DNA of 54,760 nt, from contig JACTMO010000040.1 of NCBI GenBank assembly GCA_014584605.1, forward strand, positions 1 to 54,760, written 5' to 3'. Positions 49,460 to 54,760 of this stretch are shown here, in pieces. A program made the position numbers and the translations under genes. Source of the stretch: Bacteroidota bacterium (lineage in GTDB: Bacteria; Bacteroidota; Bacteroidia; Flavobacteriales_F; PHOS-HE28). Position 1 is the first letter of the stretch, and each line of letters opens with the position of its first letter. The notes beneath the pieces are model-generated. The model worked only from the letters and a program-made list of their open reading frames with translations, ran no database searches and was not told where the DNA came from.

Positions 49460-50062
49460 ATGATCCACCTCCGCCCCATCACCCCTGAAGAGCACCCCGC
49501 CTACCACGCCTTCCGCAGGACCCTCTATGCCACTAGCAAGATCTGCGGATTCATTGATCCCACAACCGGAACGGACATCGATGCCCACGACACCCATGCT
49601 CAACACTACGGTTGGTTTCCCTGCAGCGAGCAGAAGGCCAGCGTGCGCCTAATCGAACTTGCGGACACAACAGAGCCGCTACCGCTCTTCAGCATCTTGG
49701 ATGCGCATCGCCGATGGCTAACGGAACGCTTCATCAAAGGTCATTGCATGGTCGGTCGCCGCCTGGCGGAAACCAGTCGCCCCTGCTTCGCTCCGGAGCA
49801 CCGCTCTCTGTGTAATGTCATGCGCTTTGTCATGGGCATTGTCCGCTGCGCGCATGAGCAAGGCATCGTCAACGGCATCTTCGATGTGAGCGCCCACCAT
49901 CGGGACTTCCACCTACGCATGGGCATTACAGAACTGGAAGGTGGTCGAAGCTTCCCCGCGCGCGTCGGCCCGGCCGTACTTATGACCTACAAGCATTCCA
50001 AACTCGTCGTCTTCGCACGTTGGCAACCGCAACGCAACATCGCGGGGGCGATCGCCGCGTGA
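49460..50062 (+). CDS. LuxI-like acyltransferase 3
   Basis: A 200-residue paralogue, more diverged than the other two. Hallmark residues: Arg19 (FRRTLY), Asp41 and Asp44 (TDIDAHD), HYGWF at 49-53, Arg63 (SVRLIE), Glu104 and Arg107 (ETSRP). The stretch CFAPEHRSLCNVMRFVMGIVRCAHEQG matches the equivalent part of the others. GC is lower than in copies 1 and 2, so its history may differ. Three paralogues with conserved catalytic residues but divergent acyl-pocket halves suggest that different acyl chains or acceptors are used. ATG start fixed by alignment with the paralogues (MIHLRPIT versus MITLTPIT). Confidence 0.83.
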   Translation: MIHLRPITPEEHPAYHAFRRTLYATSKICGFIDPTTGTDIDAHDTHAQHYGWFPCSEQKASVRLIELADTTEPLPLFSILDAHRRWLTERFIKGHCMVGRRLAETSRPCFAPEHRSLCNVMRFVMGIVRCAHEQGIVNGIFDVSAHHRDFHLRMGITELEGGRSFPARVGPAVLMTYKHSKLVVFARWQPQRNIAGAIAA

Positions 50063-50066
50063 AGAT

Positions 50067-50092
50067 GATAACCTGTTCGTGGCACCGGGTAT
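50067..50092 (+). promoter_or_regulatory. bipartite GATAACC-N13-GGGTAT element, copy 5
   Basis: GATAACC at 50067-50073 and GGGTAT at 50087-50092 (13-bp spacer), followed by GAAC, 30 bp before the ATG of the collagen-like lipoprotein gene. It starts 4 bp after the stop of the third LuxI-like gene. Confidence 0.8.
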
Positions 50093-50122
50093 CAATACTG
50101 AACGATCAAACGCACAAACAAC

Positions 50123-50629
50123 ATGAAAACGCTCAAGATCTCCCTCTCTGCCGTCACGGCGATCATGCTCACGGCTTGCGAAAAAGAAGGACCCGTTGGA
50201 CCGCAAGGACAACAAGGGGACCCCGGTGCTGATGGAAGCGCCAATGTCACCAGTATAACGGGAACATCCGAGGATACTTATACAGGAGGGGCTTCGGACT
50301 TCTACTATACCCTGTCCACAAGCCTCATAACACAGAGTATCATTGATGAAGGTGTGGTGCTTGGATATTTGAGCACTTCCAGTGGTTGGACACCCTTGAA
50401 CTGGCAACGATCACTGGAAGATGGTGATGTACTCCTCATGTACCGCGGATACTTCGACGTTGGCGAGTACCGCGTGAACATGAAACGCAGCGATGGTGGG
50501 ATTATTCAGCCATCGGATCCGTTGGATAGCATGAACCCACTCTCCCTGAAACTAGTGATCATCGAAGGGGGACAACGTATGCAGCAAGCAGAGATCGATC
50601 GGATCACGGCTACGGAACTGGCGCGCTGA
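50123..50629 (+). CDS. lipoprotein with a short collagen-like segment
   Basis: A 168-residue lipoprotein. MKTLKISLSAVTAIMLTAC gives the lipobox MLTAC with Cys19, followed by EKE and a short collagen-like run of G-x-y triplets (GPVGPQGQQGDPGADG, residues 23-38). The rest is a beta-rich domain of unknown type (TSEDTYTGGASDFYYTLSTSLITQSIIDEGVVLGYLS ... WQRSLEDGDVLLMYRGYFDVGEYRVNMK). Collagen-like lipoproteins of this architecture are common in Bacteroidota and are probably surface-exposed, but the function is unknown. It is the fifth gene with the shared bipartite element. GC about 50%, lower than the chromosomal average here. A hairpin follows the stop. Confidence 0.85.
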   Translation: MKTLKISLSAVTAIMLTACEKEGPVGPQGQQGDPGADGSANVTSITGTSEDTYTGGASDFYYTLSTSLITQSIIDEGVVLGYLSTSSGWTPLNWQRSLEDGDVLLMYRGYFDVGEYRVNMKRSDGGIIQPSDPLDSMNPLSLKLVIIEGGQRMQQAEIDRITATELAR

Positions 50630-50646
50630 GAAGGAACACTGGCTCC

Positions 50647-50677
50647 GTCGCGGCCATCGATCACCGGTGGCCGCGAC
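50647..50677 (+). terminator. hairpin after the collagen-like lipoprotein gene
   Basis: A perfect 10-bp stem, GTCGCGGCCA and TGGCCGCGAC, with an 11-base loop, 18 bp after the stop. There is no T-run, so it may act as a weak terminator or as an mRNA-stabilising structure. Confidence 0.5.
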
Positions 50678-50699
50678 AATGCCGAACAAACCTGTACCG

Positions 50700-51338
50700 A
50701 TGAAAAAGACCCTCACCACCTTCGGCTTCCTCTGCATCTTCTACCTGGCACCACTGTGGCAGCGGACGGAACTGCTACTCTCATGGCCCGTGCTGGTCCT
50801 CTCCTCATTCTGCACGGTGCTCTTCCTCACACAGCCGGCCTTGAGTATCGAGGAAAGCAAGGCGCACAAGGCCACCGATGGCTGGACGATCTGGTTGATC
50901 CTGGCCGTGAGCGGCGCGGGCCAGATCCTCAGCCTGCTGGACTGGGCCTACCGGCTGGGCGCTCCGCAAGGCCTCGACCCCTGGGCCATCGCCGGCCTGT
51001 GCGGTCTGCTCTTCGGTACGGTCTTCCGCCTCTGGGCCATCAGCACGCTCAAGAGCAACTTCGCCGCCACGGTGCAGATCAAGCAGGGGCAGCAGCTCAT
51101 CACCACCGGCCCGTACCGCTGGCTGCGCCACCCCAGCTACACCGGGGCGTGGCTCGCGATGATCGGCGCGGCATTGCTCATGCACAGCTATATTGGTCTT
51201 GTGATCCTGGGGCCGGGCATGCTGCTGGTGTACGTGCGCAGGATCGCGGTGGAGGAGCGCACCTTAGAGCAGGCGTTCGGGGCGGCGTTCTTGAACATGA
51301 AACAAGACACGCAACGGCTCCTGCCAGGGCTCTGGTAG
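50700..51338 (+). CDS. isoprenylcysteine carboxyl methyltransferase-like membrane protein
   Basis: A 212-residue integral membrane protein of the ICMT/phospholipid methyltransferase type. Five to six hydrophobic segments are visible (TTFGFLCIFYLAPLW; LLLSWPVLVLSSFCTVLFL; WTIWLILAVSGAGQILSLL; WAIAGLCGLLFGTVFRLWAIS; WLAMIGAALLMHSYIGLVIL). The cofactor-binding motif is present: GQQLITTGPYRWLRHPSYTGAWL (residues about 133-155) followed by the RIAVEERTLEQAFG helix, both typical of the family that methylates small molecules or lipids using S-adenosylmethionine. An in-frame ATG at 50667 lies in the preceding hairpin; I start at 50700. No bipartite element precedes it, so its tie to the LuxI-like cluster is only by position. 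Confidence 0.85.
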   Translation: MKKTLTTFGFLCIFYLAPLWQRTELLLSWPVLVLSSFCTVLFLTQPALSIEESKAHKATDGWTIWLILAVSGAGQILSLLDWAYRLGAPQGLDPWAIAGLCGLLFGTVFRLWAISTLKSNFAATVQIKQGQQLITTGPYRWLRHPSYTGAWLAMIGAALLMHSYIGLVILGPGMLLVYVRRIAVEERTLEQAFGAAFLNMKQDTQRLLPGLW

Positions 51339-51362
51339 AACAGCAACCGTCAACACAAGAAC

Positions 51363-52565
51363 ATGAAAACGCTTACTCTCACATTGATAGGTGGTTTAGC
51401 AGCCCTTGTTGCCCATGGCCAGCAGCAAATGTTCTCGGATGAGTTCGATGGCACGACATTGGATCCCCGATGGATCTTGATCAACCCGAACACGCCATCC
51501 TCTGTTGTCGATGTGAATGACGGTACTCTGCATCTACACGCATCGCCGGAGGATGGCGGCTCTGATTATTTCATGCCTACCAACTTTGACGGCCCACGGA
51601 TCCTTCAAGCAGCTTGTGGGAATTGGAGGCTAGAGGTCGCCTTTACGGCGGTCATGTCCAGCAATTTTCAAGGTGCTGGCATCCTAGTTCTTGATCATGA
51701 CACGAGTACTGCCATGGAAGGTGATCGATGGCTTGAACGTCGCTTCAATGACCAATGCGGCGGCCCAGCGACACATGGATTCTGGCTATTGGACACGCTC
51801 CTTTGTGGACTCGAACAGGACGATGATACCATGATCATTCAACTTGAAAAGATCGACTCCCTCGTTACTGCGCGCGTTCGCGTCGATCAGAACCCCGTTT
51901 GGATCTCGGCCATTGATACCATAGCGAGCAATGTCCAGTACGTCGGCCTCTGCGCGCTGCGATATGACTATGACGGCAATGCGACCACCAGCACGGATGC
52001 ATATTTCGACTACTTCCGGTTCTTGGATATGGACACGCTGTCCATTCAGTCCTCAGATACTGGAACCATCTGTGTTGGTGCACCGGTCACCTTATGGGTG
52101 GACAGCATATCGGGTGGGACCTATTCGTGGTCGAGTCCAGTTGGAGTACTCCCGGACACGGGACCTCAAGCGTCGATCCCCGCAGTATCCGTCGCCGACA
52201 GCGGGTGGTACCACGTAACAGTGAGTAGCTTGAATTGCTCCTTCTTGACGGACTCATTCCTGGTCAGTATTGAACCCTGTATGGGCCTTAGCGCATGGGA
52301 ATCGCTCGATGAATCCATCTTGCAGCCGAATCCCACCAGTGATTTCCTCACCGTCGCACTACCCGGTGCCTCGGGCCTAATCGAACGCCCGGTTTTCGTG
52401 GATCAGATGGGCAAGGTATTCCACCTGCAACCGAATGCGCAACCAGGTCCGGCGGACCGGTCGAGCACGTTGCAGTATGACGTGAACGTACTGCCGACGG
52501 GAATGTACTCGGTGCGGTTCATTGATGCAGAACGATCGTACGTGGCGCGTCTGATAAAGCTCTGA
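51363..52565 (+). CDS. secreted T9SS protein with a lectin-like N-terminal domain
   Basis: A 400-residue secreted protein. Signal peptide MKTLTLTLIGGLAALVAHGQQ. Residues about 23-215 look like a concanavalin-type beta-sandwich as in DUF1349 proteins (FSDEFDGTTLDPRWILINPN, NWRLEVAFTAVMSSNFQGAGILVLD, YVGLCALRYDYDGNATTSTDAYFDYFRFL). A PKD/Ig-like segment with Cys follows (TICVGAPVTLWVDSISGGTYSWSSPVG ... VSSLNCSFLTDSFLVSIEPC). The end is a T9SS type A domain (SILQPNPTSDFLTVALPG ... LPTGMYSVRFIDAERSYVARLIKL). It may bind carbohydrate. It begins 24 bp after the methyltransferase-like gene and has visibly lower GC (I count 31 of 60 at 51481-51540). Confidence 0.87.
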   Translation: MKTLTLTLIGGLAALVAHGQQQMFSDEFDGTTLDPRWILINPNTPSSVVDVNDGTLHLHASPEDGGSDYFMPTNFDGPRILQAACGNWRLEVAFTAVMSSNFQGAGILVLDHDTSTAMEGDRWLERRFNDQCGGPATHGFWLLDTLLCGLEQDDDTMIIQLEKIDSLVTARVRVDQNPVWISAIDTIASNVQYVGLCALRYDYDGNATTSTDAYFDYFRFLDMDTLSIQSSDTGTICVGAPVTLWVDSISGGTYSWSSPVGVLPDTGPQASIPAVSVADSGWYHVTVSSLNCSFLTDSFLVSIEPCMGLSAWESLDESILQPNPTSDFLTVALPGASGLIERPVFVDQMGKVFHLQPNAQPGPADRSSTLQYDVNVLPTGMYSVRFIDAERSYVARLIKL

Positions 52566-52763
52566 GGAGCTACATTCGGCATGCTCAAATGGCACCTTGT
52601 CCTGGACAATCGTCCTTACGGTCAAGGACTGCCTACGTGCTATTGGGATGCGCTTGTCAGAAGTACGGACAGCAATAGGATCTGGAATGCCGAAACTGGT
52701 TGCTCATTGATGCATATGCTCTTGCTGAAGCATCGGATCTTGCCGCTCATTCATCGTATTCCG

Positions 52764-54680
52764 ATGATGCTTTTCCGAAGCGGGATGTGGCTGACCGCGC
52801 TCGCTATTCCGATAGTCGAAGGGTGCCGCTCAACAGACCCATCGGGACAGGATCACCATGAACGGACGCGTCCGAGTGCCAAGCGTACAAGGACTGATAG
52901 CTCGAATATCGAGATCGGGCGCATCTGGGAATCCCGCGCAAGGGCCTGCGTTCGCCGAGGCTCCCTGGATAGTGCATTGATCATGACCGATTCGGCTCTG
53001 ACATGTTTTGTCGAAGCTGACGATACGGTCGGCATGGGCGATAGCTGGTTCATGAAATGCTCCATTCTCGATAAGGCCGGACGTAAGCGGGATGCGATAT
53101 CCGCAGGATGGCGGTCGATCGCGCTCCGAACCCGTCTTCAGCAGGACACTCTTCTCCGCCTACCTAGAGTGTTGCACAACGTGGGGATTCTCTATTGCAT
53201 GATCGGGAGGCCGGATAGCGGGCTGGTATTGTTCGAGCGAAAGGACAGTCTGTTCCAGCGCCATCATGACATTCCCCCCTTGGATCTGATCATGCATCAA
53301 TGGTTCCTCAATACGTTCTTCTTGGATCAACTGGACCATGGGCGCGCACTGGAGCATGGACTGCGATGCCTGCGCTTACTCGACGAGCAGGGCGGTCGGT
53401 TGCCGCCGCCATACAGAGCCGATGGAATGATCGCTGCGATCGAAGGGAATGTGGCTCATTCCCTTTCCGAATTGGGGGCGTATGAGGAGGCCATCAGCCA
53501 TGCTGAACGAGGCTTGAGATCGAATGCAGCCCTCCTATCCTCCTTGCAAGGCCAGGAACGATCCGAAGCCTTGGGGACCGCGATCAGACTCCATGGTGCG
53601 CTTTGCGACCCGCTCCGCCGCCTACATCGCTACCAGGATGCCCTTGCGCATAGCCGTGAGATAATCCAGATCAGCGATCAGCTTCTTAGTGATCGTGACC
53701 TTGAAGCCTGCACATCGCGCACGAATATGGCTATCACCCTGAAAGGCATGGGTAACCTCCAAGAGGCAGCAGCATACGCCGACTCGGCCATCAACCTGTT
53801 CGACCGATACGGCTTGGAACCCGGATATGCCGACAATGAGGAGGTCGTGAACTTGGACAAGTTATTCTCAATTCGTGGTTCCATAGCGGCCGCGATGAGG
53901 GATACTGTGGGCTTTCGAGTGTACTTCGATCGAGCTTCCGATCATATCGAGAAGCACCTTCCACTTCGACTTATCCAGGCCGAACCCTCCCTGCGCACCA
54001 GGCATCTGCCACTGATACACTATGGAGAGATCCTTGGTGAGCGAGCGCGATCGAATTACGAACTGTATTCGATCACCGGGGACGCTGATCATCTGGCCGC
54101 GAGCGTGCTTGACTATGACCGAGCGTTGGACTCCATCGCCCAGTTGGAAGCCACATCTGACATTACAAATCGTTCGATGGTTGCCGGAATATTCTGGGAT
54201 GTTCTAAGCGATGCGATAAGAGCACACGTTGATGCTTATGGTCTGGATGGACGTACAGAGCACCTTGACCGCATTCTTGGGATCATGGAGATGGCTCGTA
54301 ATGCTATGGCCGACAAAGCGAATCGTTCCTGGGTGGGGGATCTGGCTCCAACGCAGAGGGAAGCCATTGCTCAATTGGGCCGCATCGAGGCGAAGCTCTT
54401 CCAGCTGGAGAAAGACCCCACAAGCAAGGCCGATACCATTCAGCGCACACGCAATGACCTGTCATACCGACGCAATACCCTGCGCCGCAGCAATCCCGGA
54501 ATTTTCGACCGGATCTATGCCCGTTCTGCGCCGGGTATCAGTAAGGTGCAACATCATTTAGGACCGGGGATGCTTGCAGTAGAGTATCAGATCGGTAACG
54601 AACGGTTGCACGCGCTTTGGATATCAGCAGATACGGTGATGGTTCAGCAGATAGATCTGGACTCATTGCTGTCCGGTTAA
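52764..54680 (+). CDS. TPR lipoprotein with a truncated CHAT-like C-terminus
   Basis: A 638-residue protein read from the ATG at 52764, chosen because MMLFRSGMWLTALAIPIVEGC is then a lipoprotein signal with Cys21. Earlier ATGs (52581, 52710) add a stretch without family features. Many TPR-like helical pairs fill residues about 45-460 (for example GAYEEAISHAERGLRSN, GNLQEAAAYADSAINLF). Residues 470-600 resemble the helical region before a CHAT domain, and the end (LGPGMLAVEYQIGNERLHALWISADTVMVQQIDLDSLLSG) matches the first strands of a CHAT caspase-like domain. The stop at 54680 cuts the domain before any catalytic His or Cys; after the TAA the same frame stays open for 23 codons, and no other frame continues the domain. 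It is therefore either decayed or a non-catalytic variant. GC is low. Confidence 0.75.
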   Translation: MMLFRSGMWLTALAIPIVEGCRSTDPSGQDHHERTRPSAKRTRTDSSNIEIGRIWESRARACVRRGSLDSALIMTDSALTCFVEADDTVGMGDSWFMKCSILDKAGRKRDAISAGWRSIALRTRLQQDTLLRLPRVLHNVGILYCMIGRPDSGLVLFERKDSLFQRHHDIPPLDLIMHQWFLNTFFLDQLDHGRALEHGLRCLRLLDEQGGRLPPPYRADGMIAAIEGNVAHSLSELGAYEEAISHAERGLRSNAALLSSLQGQERSEALGTAIRLHGALCDPLRRLHRYQDALAHSREIIQISDQLLSDRDLEACTSRTNMAITLKGMGNLQEAAAYADSAINLFDRYGLEPGYADNEEVVNLDKLFSIRGSIAAAMRDTVGFRVYFDRASDHIEKHLPLRLIQAEPSLRTRHLPLIHYGEILGERARSNYELYSITGDADHLAASVLDYDRALDSIAQLEATSDITNRSMVAGIFWDVLSDAIRAHVDAYGLDGRTEHLDRILGIMEMARNAMADKANRSWVGDLAPTQREAIAQLGRIEAKLFQLEKDPTSKADTIQRTRNDLSYRRNTLRRSNPGIFDRIYARSAPGISKVQHHLGPGMLAVEYQIGNERLHALWISADTVMVQQIDLDSLLSG

Positions 54681-54760
54681 CTGAAGCTCGAACATGAGCT
54701 GAACCGAGCATGGACGCTGGTTCTCGAAAGAAAGAGCGTGGGGCGGATTTGAATCGGGGT

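Noticed and set aside
50659-50665. GATCACC before the methyltransferase-like gene, resembling the first box
   Set aside because: One mismatch in the invariant box, no second box 13 bp later, and the bases form part of a hairpin loop.
54725-54760. A tRNA-like 3' end at the right edge (GGATTTGAATC)
   Set aside because: The T-stem does not pair correctly (mismatches at three of five positions), and the rest is outside the window.
1-54760. CRISPR arrays, insertion-sequence transposases, phage genes or rRNA
   Set aside because: No regularly spaced repeats, no transposase, integrase or phage structural genes, and no rRNA sequence were seen.

Overview
The window is a high-GC chromosomal segment of a member of the Bacteroidota, most likely a Flavobacteriales-type bacterium. 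The sequence shows this in several ways: at least seven exact copies of the Bacteroidota -7 promoter element TAnnTTTG in front of genes (HU, lptF/G, ribBA, tsaD, a CAU tRNA and others), secreted proteins ending in type IX secretion (T9SS) sorting domains (PNP motifs), a FISUMP-domain protein, a TamB-like giant protein, a Bacteroidota-type START-like protein, and a tRNA without an encoded CCA. Most of the window is about 65-70% GC; the first ~525 bases and the last ~5 kb are clearly lower.

Layout. 1-4.4 kb: a broken metalloprotease fragment, an esterase, a GIY-YIG protein, a small heat-shock protein and a FISUMP surface protein flanked by a 51-bp repeat. 4.4-12.3 kb: housekeeping (SixA-like phosphatase, IlvE, RecQ, 3-methyladenine glycosylase, Fmt, HU, TrmH-type methyltransferase, ribosomal protein bTHX, PdxH). 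12.3-15.5 kb: YqgE, then an overlapping minus-strand set (class IV aminotransferase, GmhB, rhomboid), a small lipoprotein and a tRNA. 15.7-22 kb: a START-like protein with a huge histone-H1-like arm, LptF/G permease, two glycosyltransferases and RibBA. 22-31 kb: TamB, TsaD, a TPR protein and a large T9SS protein. 31-35 kb: universal stress protein, FG-GAP/T9SS protein and a small Cys-rich secreted protein. 35.5-41.4 kb: a four-gene overlapping operon in which the two topoisomerase IV subunits sandwich two envelope-protein genes. 41.5-45.4 kb: an outer-membrane-like protein and a secreted metalloprotease.

45.4-50.6 kb is the most unusual part. Three paralogous LuxI-like (autoinducer-synthase/GNAT fold) acyltransferases, a secreted beta/gamma-crystallin-like protein and a collagen-like lipoprotein are each preceded by the same bipartite element, GATAACC-N13-(C/T/G)GG(A/T)AT, with exactly 13 bp between the boxes in all five cases. 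A stand-alone LytTR DNA-binding protein lies inside the cluster. I read this as a previously unnamed regulon, possibly signal-producing and driven by an alternative (ECF-like) sigma factor or dedicated activator; the motif is seen, the function is inferred. An intact DUF4143-type ATPase gene and the relic of a second one, both behind the same palindromic promoter, sit inside it.

The last 4 kb hold an isoprenylcysteine-methyltransferase-like membrane protein, a T9SS protein and a TPR lipoprotein whose CHAT-like domain is cut short. A general feature of the window is a -7 element placed only 4-7 bases before the start codon at several genes, which predicts leaderless mRNAs.
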